Shown here one piece after another: positions 1 through 8,674 of a stretch of 64,000 nt of DNA (its first letter is position 1; every line of letters starts with the position of its first letter). A program made the position numbers and the translations under genes. The DNA is from Streptococcus sp. oral taxon 058 str. F0407 (GTDB lineage Bacteria > Bacillota > Bacilli > Lactobacillales > Streptococcaceae): assembly GCF_000235485.1 (NCBI RefSeq), contig NZ_JH378888.1, forward strand, positions 433,491 to 497,490, given 5' to 3'. Under the pieces are notes generated by a model. It saw nothing but the letters and a program-made list of their open reading frames with translations. It made no database searches and was not told where the DNA came from.

Positions 1-1344
1 AACCTGCTCCTTGGCAGTTTCAAGCTCGGTCTCTTGCTGACTAGCCTTCTCTTTAGCTGTAGTCAGTTGATTTTTCAATTTCTCAAGTTGATCTGCTTGT
101 TTTTGAGATAGCTGACGGCTGTTCTCTAGTTCATTCTCGATGCGGGTCAGTTGGTTTGAGACATCCGCTTCTTCTTGTAAAAGAGCGACAAAGCGTTCAC
201 GCAAGAGCTCGATCATCTGGTCAGGATCGTCTGAGAAAGCCAACAATTCTGCCTCTAAACGATTGAGTTCCTTGTTGTTTTCAGCTAGATTTTCCTCTAA
301 CTGTGCTAGCTTCGCTTCTTTTTCCGCCTTCTCTGTACTTAGAGTCTTTCTCTTATCTTCTAAAGATGCCAAACGGGCTTGTGCTTCTTGTTGATTGAGA
401 GCAACTTGCTCAGATTCCAACTTCGATAGGGCTAATTTTCGCTCTAAATCACTTATCAGATTCGTCAGATCCATCAAACTTCCTTGGTCTTTGGACATTT
501 GAGCTTGGAGATCTTGGCGTTTCTTTTTAAGACTTTGATTTTCTTCTTCTAACTCTTCACGCTTTTGATAATAACTAGTCAAAAGCTCCTGAACCTGAGT
601 TAGTTCTTCTTCAGTCAGCTCTAGTTCAGCCTTGTTTTCCTTGATTTGGGCTACCAGTACATCCAAGTAAATGGCCTTGCGTTGACCATCCAGGTCGAGA
701 AACTTACGAGCATTCTCAGCTTGTTTGGCAAGAGGCTTGATTTGATTGTCCAACTCGTAGATAATATCCTCTAAACGGTCTAGATTATCTTGAGTTTGTT
801 GTAGCTTGCTTTCTGTTTCTTTTCTACGAGTCTTGTATTTCAGAACTCCAGCTGCTTCTTCAAAAATAGCTCGGCGTTCTTCAGGCTTGGAGTTAAAAAT
901 CTCCTCAACCTTCCCTTGAGAAATGATAGAGAAGGAATCCCGTCCCAGACCTGTATCTAAGAAAAGGTCATGTACATCACGTAGACGAACTTTCTTGCCA
1001 TCAATTCGATACTCACTATCTCCACTACGATAGATATGGCGTTCTACCTTGATCTCTTGTCCCGCATCCTTGATAAAGCCATCTTCATTATCCAAGGTCA
1101 CGACAACAGAGGCATAATTGAGCGGTTTACGACTTTCAGTCCCAGCAAAAATGACATCGGGCATCTTGCCACCACGAAGGCTTTTGACACTAGACTCCCC
1201 CAAGGCCCATCGCAGACTTTCTGTGATATTTGATTTTCCAGATCCATTTGGCCCAACGACAGCTGTCACACCTTGGTCAAAGACGACTTTTGTCTTGTCA
1301 GCAAAGGACTTGAATCCCTGAATCTCAATTTCCTTTAAATACAT
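1..1344 (-). CDS. smc: Chromosome segregation ATPase SMC, N-terminal part (cut by window start)
   Basis: SMC dimers compact and segregate the nucleoid together with ScpA and ScpB. The frame is open from an ATG at 1344 to base 1, giving 448 residues, so the hinge and C-terminal ATPase half lie outside the window. The N-terminus has the ABC-type nucleotide-binding head: a Walker A loop GPNGSGKSN near residues 32-40 and the [13 protein letters not shown]-loop region near 145. From about residue 165 the protein becomes a long Glu/Gln/Lys/Leu-rich coiled coil, as expected. The start overlaps the last 10 bases of rnc, so the two are translationally linked; an rnc-smc pair is usual in streptococci. 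No promoter is evident between them, so smc is probably transcribed from the rnc promoter. Confidence 0.96.
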   Translation of the reverse strand, partial: MYLKEIEIQGFKSFADKTKVVFDQGVTAVVGPNGSGKSNITESLRWALGESSVKSLRGGKMPDVIFAGTESRKPLNYASVVVTLDNEDGFIKDAGQEIKVERHIYRSGDSEYRIDGKKVRLRDVHDLFLDTGLGRDSFSIISQGKVEEIFNSKPEERRAIFEEAAGVLKYKTRRKETESKLQQTQDNLDRLEDIIYELDNQIKPLAKQAENARKFLDLDGQRKAIYLDVLVAQIKENKAELELTEEELTQVQELLTSYYQKREELEEENQSLKKKRQDLQAQMSKDQGSLMDLTNLISDLERKLALSKLESEQVALNQQEAQARLASLEDKRKTLSTEKAEKEAKLAQLEENLAENNKELNRLEAELLAFSDDPDQMIELLRERFVALLQEEADVSNQLTRIENELENSRQLSQKQADQLEKLKNQLTTAKEKASQQETELETAKEQV

Positions 1345-2033
1345 GAATCCAGCCCCTTCTCAACGGCATTTTTTGCAGCCTCTTGCTCTGCTAATTTTTT
1401 AGAACGGCCTTGACCTTTTCCGATACTCTTGCCTTCAACTAGAACTTCTACATCAAAAACCTTATCATGAGCCGGTCCTGTCTCAGAGATAACCTGGTAG
1501 CGAATGTCCACATCCCCATTGACCTGAAGCAACTCTTGCAGATGAGTCTTGTAATCCTTAATCATTTCAAAGTCACCTGCTTCGACCTTGGGAATCATGA
1601 CCTGATAGATAAACTCTTTTACCCTAGAAACATCCTTGTCTAAAAGCAAAGCTCCCAGAAAGGCTTCAAAAGCATCACCGAGAATGGTGTCACGATTGCG
1701 CCCACCAGACTTTTCTTCCCCTTTTCCCAGCTTGATAAACTGATCAAACTGACAATCACGCGCAAAACCAGCCAAACTCTCCTCACGGACAATCATGGCA
1801 CGGAGTTTGGACAAATCTCCCTCTGGTTTCTTAGGATATTTTTTATACAGATATTCTGAAATCAATAATTGCAGAACAGCGTCTCCTAAAAATTCCAAGC
1901 GCTCATTGTGTGAAATTTTTAAGAGGCGGTGCTCATTGGCATAACTCGTATGAGTAAAGGCCGTTTCCAGCAAATTCTTGTCTGCAAATTCGATTGCAAA
2001 ACGCTTCTTCAGTACAGTTTGTAATTCTTTCAT
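1335..2033 (-). CDS. rnc: Ribonuclease III
   Basis: Endonuclease for double-stranded RNA that processes rRNA precursors and structured mRNAs. The 232-residue length is normal. The signature [11 protein letters not shown] lies at residues 43-53 with metal-binding Glu47 and Asp51; the second acidic pair is Asp120 and Glu123 in [12 protein letters not shown]-terminal double-stranded-RNA-binding domain covers about 155-228, ending in a [14 protein letters not shown] helix. The 3' end overlaps smc by 10 bases. A good promoter lies 34 bases upstream of the start. Confidence 0.97.
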   Translation of the reverse strand: MKELQTVLKKRFAIEFADKNLLETAFTHTSYANEHRLLKISHNERLEFLGDAVLQLLISEYLYKKYPKKPEGDLSKLRAMIVREESLAGFARDCQFDQFIKLGKGEEKSGGRNRDTILGDAFEAFLGALLLDKDVSRVKEFIYQVMIPKVEAGDFEMIKDYKTHLQELLQVNGDVDIRYQVISETGPAHDKVFDVEVLVEGKSIGKGQGRSKKLAEQEAAKNAVEKGLDSCI

Positions 2034-2066
2034 ACTGACCTCTTTCTAATAATTACGATTCTTTCT

Positions 2067-2095
2067 ATTATAACAAAAAAAGCCCTCTGAGTCAC
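2067..2095 (-). promoter_or_regulatory. Promoter of rnc-smc
   Basis: On the minus strand the -10 is TATAAT (2067-2072), preceded by TG at the extended -10 position. A 17-base spacer separates it from a -35 of GTGACT (2090-2095), which matches the consensus at four of six bases. It lies directly before rnc, the first gene of the pair. Confidence 0.6.
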
Positions 2096-2168
2096 TTTAA
2101 AATGGGACTAGGGGAGAGTGGGATAGTTTTTGAAAAAAAAATTTCCAATTTTGGAGGCAATATAAAGA

Positions 2169-2194
2169 AAAAAGCCTTATTTAAAGGCTTTTTT
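2169..2194 (-). terminator. Intrinsic terminator behind tRNA-Arg
   Basis: An 8-bp stem AAAGCCTT/AAGGCTTT with a short loop is flanked by A-runs on one side and T-runs on the other, so it can act in both directions. It lies 13 bases past the 3' end of tRNA-Arg on the minus strand and separates that gene from rnc. Confidence 0.75.
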
Positions 2195-2206
2195 AGGCTG
2201 TTTACA

Positions 2207-2278
2207 TCCACCCTGAGGGAATCGAACCCCCATCTTAAGAACCGGAATCTTACGTGATATCCATTACACTAAGGGTGG
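2207..2278 (-). tRNA. tRNA-Arg (anticodon CCG)
   Basis: Read on the minus strand, the 72-base gene folds into a full cloverleaf. The acceptor stem pairs CCACCCT with AGGGTGG and leaves an A discriminator. The anticodon stem TAAGA/TCTTA encloses the loop TTCCGGT, anticodon CCG. The T-arm has stem GGGGG/CCCTC and loop TTCGATT. The 3' CCA is not encoded. It stands alone with its own promoter and terminator. Confidence 0.95.
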
Positions 2279-2289
2279 AAACTTGTTTT

Positions 2290-2318
2290 ATTATAACAGA
2301 AATTTGCTCTAATAACAA
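2290..2318 (-). promoter_or_regulatory. Promoter of tRNA-Arg
   Basis: Minus strand: -35 TTGTTA (2313-2318), 17-base spacer, -10 TATAAT (2290-2295). The tRNA 5' end is 12 bases downstream of the -10, which leaves a very short precursor leader. Confidence 0.65.
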
Positions 2319-2345
2319 GTTTTTTATGGATGGACTAGGCGTCTA

Positions 2346-3332
2346 TTAGTGGGAAGCATCACCATTCCAGATAGAGTTTTTCACGATAACATAATCAACG
2401 TGCTTGAGGTCAGCAACCTTGCGTCCCCCTGCGTAGGAGATTGCACTTTGCAGATCTTGCTCCATCTCAGTAAGGGTATCTTGCAGATGTCCTTTGGCAG
2501 GAAGTAAGATGCGTTTGCCTTCCACATTTTTATAAGCACCCTTTTGGTATTGGGAAGCTGAACCATAGTATTCTTTGAACTGTTCGCCATCGACTTCAAT
2601 CGTCTTTCCTGGACTTTCGATATGCCCTGCAAATAGGGAACCAATCATGACCATGCTAGCACCGAAACGGATAGACTTGGCAATGTCACCGTGTGTACGA
2701 ATCCCTCCATCAGCAATAATCGGTTTACGCGCAGCCTTAGCACACCAGCGAAGTGCTGCCAACTGCCAACCACCTGTACCAAAACCAGTCTTGACCTTGG
2801 TGATACAAACCTTACCAGGACCGATTCCGACCTTCGTAGCATCCGCACCAGCATTTTCCAATTCACGTACAGCTTCTGGTGTTCCCACATTTCCAGCAAT
2901 GACAAAAGTATCTGGCAGTTCTTTCTTGATGTGCTGAATCATAGAAATCACGCTGTCTGCATGACCATGGGCAATATCAATCGTGATATACTCAGGAGCA
3001 TCAACTTTGAGCTGGCTAACAAAGTCATACTCGTAGTCCTTAACACCGACAGAAATGGAAGCAATGAGCCCTTGATCGTGCATGCGTTTGATAAAAGGAA
3101 TGCGCCCCGCCTCGTCAAAACGGTGCATAATGTAGAAGTATCCGCCTTTAGCCAGTTGCTCTGCAACATCCTCATCCAAAATCGTCTGCATATTTGCAGG
3201 TACTACAGGTAGTTTAAAAGTGTGATTTCCAAGTGTGACACTCGTATCTGCTTCTGCACGGCTTTTAATGACACATTTGTTTGGGATCAACTGAATATCT
3301 TCGTAATCAAAAATTGGAAATTCATTTAACAT
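2346..3332 (-). CDS. guaC: GMP reductase
   Basis: Converts GMP to IMP with NADPH, returning guanine nucleotides to the branch point of purine synthesis. The 328-residue protein is an IMPDH/GMPR TIM barrel. The catalytic cysteine is Cys176 in [10 protein letters not shown], and the phosphate-binding stretch AGNVGTPE lies near 146-153. It lacks the CBS pair that marks IMP dehydrogenase, and the length fits GuaC. It is monocistronic: a strong promoter and a hairpin-rich leader precede it and the tRNA-Arg unit follows. The 16-bp palindrome upstream suggests control by a purine-responsive factor; that is inference. Confidence 0.95.
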   Translation of the reverse strand: MLNEFPIFDYEDIQLIPNKCVIKSRAEADTSVTLGNHTFKLPVVPANMQTILDEDVAEQLAKGGYFYIMHRFDEAGRIPFIKRMHDQGLIASISVGVKDYEYDFVSQLKVDAPEYITIDIAHGHADSVISMIQHIKKELPDTFVIAGNVGTPEAVRELENAGADATKVGIGPGKVCITKVKTGFGTGGWQLAALRWCAKAARKPIIADGGIRTHGDIAKSIRFGASMVMIGSLFAGHIESPGKTIEVDGEQFKEYYGSASQYQKGAYKNVEGKRILLPAKGHLQDTLTEMEQDLQSAISYAGGRKVADLKHVDYVIVKNSIWNGDASH

Positions 3333-3366
3333 ATCGATGTCTCGTTTCTTTTGTAATGACCTACCT

Positions 3367-3473
3367 ATGCTTGCGCATCTCTACGTCTTTTACGACGTTT
3401 CCTTAATTCATTATAAACTAAAGTACAGTTTTTGTCAATTTTTAAAATAAATATTCTAAAAACGTTCGTTTTT
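3367..3473 (-). promoter_or_regulatory. guaC promoter, structured leader and upstream palindrome
   Basis: Minus strand: a perfect-consensus promoter, -35 TTGACA (3433-3438), 17-base spacer, -10 TATAAT (3410-3415). The roughly 70-base leader holds two neighbouring hairpins: 3383-3398 (stem ACGTC/GACGT) and 3367-3378 (stem ATGC/GCAT with a GCAA tetraloop). Nineteen bases upstream of the -35 lies a perfect inverted repeat AAAAACG-AA-CGTTTTT (3458-3473). Its ACGAAC core resembles the lactococcal PurBox, but two positions differ. The repeat could be an operator; the identity of the regulator is inference. Confidence 0.6.
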
Positions 3474-3556
3474 TATCATAATCAAAATCTTCTGAAAATC
3501 ACTAAAAAACATTAGATTCGTAAATTATAGTTGATAACTACTTTAGCCAATCCAAA

Positions 3557-3589
3557 AGTGCGATGACAGTTCTATACCATCACCGCACT
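3557..3589 (-). terminator. Terminator of the ydj-like operon
   Basis: Minus-strand hairpin with arms AGTGCGGTGA and TCATCGCACT followed by a short T-run. It lies 21 bases past the stop codon of the lipoprotein-like gene and ends the operon before guaC. Confidence 0.55.
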
Positions 3590-3609
3590 GATTTAGTCTA
3601 TTTATTATT

Positions 3610-4320
3610 CTAATCTCCTTTAGATGATTTCATTGTAAAGGTATAATACTTGTCTCCGCTATAAGTTATTTTAAAGACCCCATCTTTTTGTTCACTGTAT
3701 AGGCTCGCATTTCCAGCAACCTTACCGTCAAATATAATGGTGCCTGTCACATAACTCCATTTAGGAGTGGCAATTTCTTCTCCTTTATAGGTGATTGTAG
3801 AAGTATGATCTGCCTTTAAAGTTGCTTTCAAGGAATCTGGTGCTATTTCTCCAGATGCGTCTGCATCCATTACATCCACTACAGACGCGCCTACCCAGTC
3901 TCCTAAGAGAGCTTTCTCTTCTTCTGGTAAGAAGTTCTCAGGTTTGGCTGCATCTGTTCCTTCTTTTGCAAGTTTCACATCCATTGAAGTTCCGACAAGC
4001 TCTTTCAAGATGCTTTCAAATGTAATCGTATCCTTACCAAGCTTGCCAACCATATCAGTATTTTCAATAGTAAGAGTTAACGTGTTATCATCATTTTTCC
4101 ATCTACCTTCTGCAGTTGTTCCTTCTACGTTTAGTTTCGCCTTGCCTCCACTCATCAATTCGAGTTTGAAACCAGCCATATCATCACCAGAGAGCGTTAC
4201 TCCCATGGCCGTTCCACTAACAGCCACGTATTTGCCCACTAAGGCATCGTCCGCTCTTCCACCTGATTTTCCACAAGCTCCAAGCGTGATAAGTAACATT
4301 TGAAAGTCTATCTCATTCAC
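3610..4320 (-). CDS. Lipoprotein-like protein with a damaged signal peptide
   Basis: A 236-residue protein of unknown function; no family recognised. The mature part after LGACGKSGG is rich in Gly, Thr, Lys and Asp and looks secreted (two similar halves around VGKYVAVSG and LGDWVGASV, each followed by beta-like strands), as in small extracellular lipoproteins. A lipobox-like LGAC lies at residues 13-16. The N-region, however, is acidic (MNEIDFQ) and has no lysine. The start is GTG with no clear ribosome site; the next in-frame ATG leaves only eight residues before the Cys. I infer that a deletion removed the original start and positive N-region. It is the last gene of the ydj-like operon, 13 bases after the TPM gene. 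Expression and export are doubtful. Confidence 0.6.
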   Translation of the reverse strand: MNEIDFQMLLITLGACGKSGGRADDALVGKYVAVSGTAMGVTLSGDDMAGFKLELMSGGKAKLNVEGTTAEGRWKNDDNTLTLTIENTDMVGKLGKDTITFESILKELVGTSMDVKLAKEGTDAAKPENFLPEEEKALLGDWVGASVVDVMDADASGEIAPDSLKATLKADHTSTITYKGEEIATPKWSYVTGTIIFDGKVAGNASLYSEQKDGVFKITYSGDKYYTFTMKSSKGD

Positions 4321-4333
4321 TCGTCTATTCTAA

Positions 4334-5497
4334 TCAAAACTTGCCTCCTGCACCACCGTGAGTTCTTCCTGATGAAGATGTATGAGTACTGCTACCTCCA
4401 GAAGAAGATTTACTCTCTTTGGGACGAGCCACCTTATCAACCGTTTTATATAGAAACTTTTCTTCTGCTTGAGTGACAGTGAGACTATTTTCTACAATAT
4501 AATTTGTCGCTGCCACCTCTGGCTCCACACTTTTGAGTTGACCAGCCATACTTGAAACAACTACAAAGGCTGTGACAAGACCTACACCTAGAGATAGGGG
4601 GACCCATATCCAACTTAGCGGTTCCTTAGGAAGATTCCCTTTGTCATAAGGTTTATCTGTCTTAGCCTGCGTTAAGAACTTATCGCTCAGTTCTGCAAAA
4701 CTGCTAAATGCTTGCTCATATTCTCCGTTGCTTAGTTTCGGAACAAAGCGATCAGACATATATTCTAAACCTGCATCGGTAAATGCTCGAATCGCATAAC
4801 CTGTTGTGGTGATATGCCAATCCCGTTCCTTCATACTTAACAACAACAATAAACCACTATGGTCCTCACCCTGACCATAACCATTATAGTCAAAATAATC
4901 ATCTGCAAAGGCTTCTGGTGTCTTCCCTCCCAGATCCTTGACAGTCACAATAACAAGGTCACATTTCTGCCGCTCACTAATCTCATCAAGTTTACTTAAT
5001 AAATCTTTTTCTTCTGCATCACTCAGTAAATCCGCTTCATCCACGAGACGCTTCAGGGGTCCAAACTTAGCAGCAATAGCAGTCAAACTACGGTGGGCAC
5101 TGTCATACCAACTACTATTGCTATGATAAACTCCTTTGATAAAGGTATCCCAAAAATCTCCCAGAAGCTCTTTTGCTTTTCCCTTGTAGCAGATAGTTCT
5201 ATAATCTTTAGACTTCCCTATTATCAGAAGAATAGCATCTTCCTTCCCTCTCTGGAAGAAATCCGTTGTATATTGAGTTACATCATCATAAGAGTCAGCA
5301 ATGAGCAGATAAGATTTGAACTGATGCTCTTTGTAAATAGCTTGTGCTTCTTCTTCTAGTTTGCTTTTCTCATTGGATGATAGGAGGCCGACCTCATCAT
5401 AAATTAAAGTTTGACTTGACATGTCAGCTGACACAATCCCAATCAAGGTAAAAGCGAGAAAAACCGCAAGAAGGAATGATAGTAGTTTTTTCATCAT
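4334..5497 (-). CDS. TPM-domain membrane protein, YdjH-like
   Basis: The 387-residue protein starts with a clear signal peptide (MMKKLLSF... ending near IVSA, residue 24). Two TPM-type domains follow, about 28-130 and 150-285; the second has the usual YDYNGYGQG and GLLLLLSMKERDW stretches. A membrane helix lies near 294-318, and the C-terminal tail is rich in Ser, Gly and His and ends GGAGGKF. In Bacillus, YdjH is a TPM protein of the pspA-ydjGHI membrane-protection operon. The gene follows the YdjG-like gene by 10 bases and has an AGGAGG ribosome site. The YdjH assignment rests on domain type and neighbours; TPM proteins are often loosely annotated as phosphatases, which I do not assert. Confidence 0.8.
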   Translation of the reverse strand: MMKKLLSFLLAVFLAFTLIGIVSADMSSQTLIYDEVGLLSSNEKSKLEEEAQAIYKEHQFKSYLLIADSYDDVTQYTTDFFQRGKEDAILLIIGKSKDYRTICYKGKAKELLGDFWDTFIKGVYHSNSSWYDSAHRSLTAIAAKFGPLKRLVDEADLLSDAEEKDLLSKLDEISERQKCDLVIVTVKDLGGKTPEAFADDYFDYNGYGQGEDHSGLLLLLSMKERDWHITTTGYAIRAFTDAGLEYMSDRFVPKLSNGEYEQAFSSFAELSDKFLTQAKTDKPYDKGNLPKEPLSWIWVPLSLGVGLVTAFVVVSSMAGQLKSVEPEVAATNYIVENSLTVTQAEEKFLYKTVDKVARPKESKSSSGGSSTHTSSSGRTHGGAGGKF

Positions 5498-5507
5498 ATC
5501 TTCCTCC

Positions 5508-6593
5508 TTACATTAGATAAATCAACCAAACAATGCCATAGCAAACAATAGAAGTAAATGCTGCAATCGTCATAAAATAGCGCCAGTAGACTCGTTTATC
5601 CAAGGGAAGATTACCTACAAATTTTCCTGTTTGACCATTCATAGCAAAAACGTACTTTTCATTATTCCAAGTTGTGTTTAACAACCAGACTGGATAAAGG
5701 ACATACTTGGCTTTGCTATTTTTAAACTCAACATGGCTACTTTCTGGAGTTACCATTGTAAAGCCTTTAACTGTTTCCGCAAATCTATCTTCAGTACTCC
5801 TTTTAGCCCGTTTATTAGCGTGGGTGATACTTTCTTCTGCCGTCACATCATAACGCTCGGCCAAATAACCTGCTAAATAGGCTGTTTGAAAGTCAACTGC
5901 TTTTGAAACATCAAAAGGTTCAATGGATTCCATCAAGGTATTGTCCATACTTTTAGAACCGTCAACAGGTAGATGAGAAAAGGCTAACTGACCAGAACGA
6001 AGGACAGAGTAAAATTCAGTTTGGGTGTAATTGTAATCTTTGTCACTCCAAGTCGTTATCCTAGTTGCTTTGTACTTAATATCCGCATCCGCTTCTGTAT
6101 TAAATAACCAAAATGGTACGTAAACACCCTTTACTTCATCAATATGGTTCTGATCCTTAAAAATTTTTGGCAATAAACGCTTGCCGAGAAGATGCTTGTT
6201 AAGCGCTTCTCTGGCAGCTTTTTTATCCAGTTTAAACGGAATAACCAACTCTGGTTTCAAATCACCTACCAGACGTTCCTTGAGAACAACTGGATTGTCA
6301 CAATAAGGGCAAGTTGTCGCAGCAGTATTTTCATCAGCAATCAATTGTCCACCACAGGAATTGCAAATAAAGACGTTCAGCTGTTCATCATCCTCTTGCC
6401 ATTCTGTAGCAGAATCCGTTGCTAGAGATGGCTCTGAAACAGACTGGGCTTCATCCAAATGCTCGTCCATGTGCTTGAGACTCTCCATTTCGTACTCAGA
6501 GTCACAATAAGGGCACTTCATTTTCTGAATTTTGGTGTCAAAAGATAGTGCTCCACCGCAACAAGGACATTTGTATTCTAAATTATCAGCCAT
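5508..6593 (-). CDS. Zinc-ribbon membrane protein, YdjG-like
   Basis: The 361-residue protein has two TFIIB-like zinc ribbons at the N-terminus: CPCCGG..CPYCDSEY (about 9-34) and CNSCGG..CPYCDNP (about 77-100). A long soluble domain follows (residues 110-330) with WLFNTEADADIKY and YPVWLLNTTW, and a membrane helix or hairpin lies at the extreme C-terminus (about 338-361). The zinc ribbons probably mediate protein contact rather than DNA binding. It lies between the YdjI-like and YdjH-like genes, as expected for a membrane-stress module. The start ATG has an upstream GAGAGGAG. Confidence 0.8.
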   Translation of the reverse strand: MADNLEYKCPCCGGALSFDTKIQKMKCPYCDSEYEMESLKHMDEHLDEAQSVSEPSLATDSATEWQEDDEQLNVFICNSCGGQLIADENTAATTCPYCDNPVVLKERLVGDLKPELVIPFKLDKKAAREALNKHLLGKRLLPKIFKDQNHIDEVKGVYVPFWLFNTEADADIKYKATRITTWSDKDYNYTQTEFYSVLRSGQLAFSHLPVDGSKSMDNTLMESIEPFDVSKAVDFQTAYLAGYLAERYDVTAEESITHANKRAKRSTEDRFAETVKGFTMVTPESSHVEFKNSKAKYVLYPVWLLNTTWNNEKYVFAMNGQTGKFVGNLPLDKRVYWRYFMTIAAFTSIVCYGIVWLIYLM

Positions 6594-6641
6594 GTCATCA
6601 TCTCCTCTCCCGACACTAAGCCAATCTAGAGTTGTCTTGTT

Positions 6642-7958
6642 CTAAAACGTTGACCCGCATTCAGGACAGAATTTTGGTGCCTGGCCAGAATCTGGAACTG
6701 TCCAACCACAGTTACTACAATGTTTTGCCTGATGAACTATCGGTTTTGGACTGCCACAATTTGAACAGAATTTACCTGTATTTACCGTGCCACATGAACA
6801 AGTCCAGCTATTGTCCACTGGTTTCGGACTGCCACACTCTGGGCAGAACTTCCCCATAGCCTCATGGCCATTTGGACAGATCCACTTATTGACATTCGGA
6901 GTGCTTGGTGGTGCTTGATTTTCTGTTTGTGCTTGGTTAGCAGCCTGTTCTTGTCCCATAGCAAAGAGATTTTGTGCATTCATGCCACCGCCTGCATTGG
7001 CTGCCATGCCAAAGCCCATAAAGCCAGTCATAGCTCCTGCTTCATTACTTGCGGCTGCCTTCATAGCATCTGCCTGTGCTCCAACCAAGGTTGCGGCTGC
7101 CATAGTCGGATCTTTCATAATAGCAGTACGTTGAGCCTGCTTAATCATTTCGGCATCTTCTTCTGGGAGAGTAACAGAGCCGAGTGCAATGCTAATGACT
7201 TTAAGACCACGAAGTTGACCCCATTTTTCTGAGAGAGTTTCATTGAGGGCATTTTCTAATTCTGTATTGTGGCTGACAATTTGATTCGGTCTCAATTCCA
7301 TATCAGATAACTTAGCAAAAGAAGGTTGCAAGGCGCTGATAAATTCAGTTTTCAACTGTGAGTCAATTTCTTCACGCAAATACTCTCTTTCAACATTTCC
7401 ACAAACATTTGTATAGAATAAAAGTGGGTCAACAATCTTGTAAGAATAAACCCCTGAGCAACGAACAGAAACGTCAAGGTCTAAACCAATCTTAGAATCT
7501 ACCACACGAAATGGAATTGGGTTTGGTGTACCGAATTTATTATCAACTAATTCTTTTGTATTAAAATAATATACACGCTGATCTTTGCCAGTATCGCCTC
7601 CATAAGTGAAGCGTTTACCAATTTGTTTGAAAGTATCCTTGATAGAATCCCCAAGATTTCCTGTAAAAATACTTGGTTCGCTAGATGTATCATAAGTGAA
7701 CTCACCTGGTTCGGCACAAACTTCTACAACCTTACCTTGCTCAACAATCATCATACACTGACCATCAGCTACCGCAATACCTGAACCATTGGAAATAATA
7801 TTATCACTGCCCTTAGTATTGGATGATCGACCAGAGACCCGCTTTTGCCCCTTGACAACCATGACAGATTTGTCCATAGACTCACAATAGAAAAATTCTT
7901 TCCATTGATCGGCTAATACCCCACCTACAGCTCCTGCACCTGCTTTGATAAGTCCCAT
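6642..7958 (-). CDS. SPFH/band-7 protein with C-terminal zinc ribbons, YdjI-like
   Basis: The 438-residue protein begins MGLIKAGAGAVGGVLADQWKE, the typical start of the SPFH group related to Bacillus YdjI. The SPFH domain covers about 25-290 and ends in a charged helix around EEDAEMIKQAQRTA. An Ala/Met/Gly-rich linker follows, then three short zinc ribbons with paired CxxC near 363-378, 388-401 and 412-436. In Bacillus, YdjI recruits PspA to stressed membranes. No pspA is next to it here. It is the first gene of a four-gene run. The start has an AGAGG ribosome site, and a hairpin with arms GTGAG/CTCAC (7983-8002) lies in the leader. Confidence 0.85.
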   Translation of the reverse strand: MGLIKAGAGAVGGVLADQWKEFFYCESMDKSVMVVKGQKRVSGRSSNTKGSDNIISNGSGIAVADGQCMMIVEQGKVVEVCAEPGEFTYDTSSEPSIFTGNLGDSIKDTFKQIGKRFTYGGDTGKDQRVYYFNTKELVDNKFGTPNPIPFRVVDSKIGLDLDVSVRCSGVYSYKIVDPLLFYTNVCGNVEREYLREEIDSQLKTEFISALQPSFAKLSDMELRPNQIVSHNTELENALNETLSEKWGQLRGLKVISIALGSVTLPEEDAEMIKQAQRTAIMKDPTMAAATLVGAQADAMKAAASNEAGAMTGFMGFGMAANAGGGMNAQNLFAMGQEQAANQAQTENQAPPSTPNVNKWICPNGHEAMGKFCPECGSPKPVDNSWTCSCGTVNTGKFCSNCGSPKPIVHQAKHCSNCGWTVPDSGQAPKFCPECGSTF

Positions 7959-8124
7959 ATTGTACCTCTTTTCTTTTTATCAGTGAGCCATTAATAACTC
8001 ACTTGCCTACCGCCTTTCTATTAAATAATCCTTTCCACCTCCCATTCATTGTGATTACTGGTATGAGCGATTCTATGCATAGCGACTATTAAAAATATTG
8101 TTAACAACTAATCAATTATAACTC
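7959..8124 (-). other. Leader region of the ydj-like operon
   Basis: No open frame of note. On the minus strand a TATAAT at 8116-8121 lies directly after the T-run of the orphan terminator. It has no matching -35 at 17 bases, so it is only a weak promoter candidate. The GTGAG/CTCAC hairpin lies 25-45 bases before the ydjI-like start. Confidence 0.35.
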
Positions 8125-8186
8125 AAAAAAGCCCACTTAGACCCGACTGCAAGTAGCAAAACATGCGAAGGGAGTCTAAATGAGCC
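8125..8186 (-). terminator. Long orphan intrinsic terminator
   Basis: On the minus strand GCTCATTTAGAC pairs over 12 positions with GTCTAAGTGGGC (two G-U pairs). The arms are separated by about 30 bases and followed at once by six Ts. The same positions would be C-A mismatches on the plus strand, so the structure is selected on the minus strand. The nearest upstream gene ends 490 bases away. It may end a long 3' tail of the leu/yciO transcript or a short unannotated RNA. Confidence 0.65.
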
Positions 8187-8674
8187 ACTTACAGTATAAT
8201 TCTAGCTGTCATCAGCTACAACTCTCAGTAAGCTAACAAGGAGAGTGTAGGAAGCGAAAGAACGACGTTAAATGGATAATTCTAATATTTATATGATGAT
8301 GGTGAGGTTCTATCAGCTTATTTTCAATAGACAAACTACTCGTAAATCCTCTTAAACAGTATCTTGGACTTTTAAGCACTCAAATGCCACTTAGTCTTTA
8401 TATATTATGAGTTACATTAAGCAAATGGTAATCTATGTAAATCAGGGTCTCCTAATGATAAATCCCACTAATAAACCGCCTTACTTCAAACTCACTTTAA
8501 AATGTAATAGTTACGAATTTCTATCTTTATTTTACCTTTTTTTCTAGGATTTTGCATGTCCTATACTGAATTTTTGAAATTTTTAGACAATTGTTTCCAT
8601 TATGTCTAATTAATTCTCGGAAATCACTATATATAAAAACATGTGAAAGGATAGCCGCTTAGGGTCTACTCAGC
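8187..8674. other. Gene-free stretch behind the yciO-like gene
   Basis: This AT-rich stretch holds no supported gene on either strand. What can be seen: an inverted repeat TAGACA/TGTCTA (8584-8589 and 8603-8608), a short hairpin CTCTC/GAGAG (8222-8245), and a weak minus-strand promoter candidate with TATACT and TTGTAG spaced 17 bases just before the orphan terminator. I do not recognise BOX or RUP repeats in it. Confidence 0.4.

Noticed and set aside
8222..8245. CTCTC/GAGAG hairpin as a terminator
   Set aside because: Too short and not followed by a T-run on either strand.
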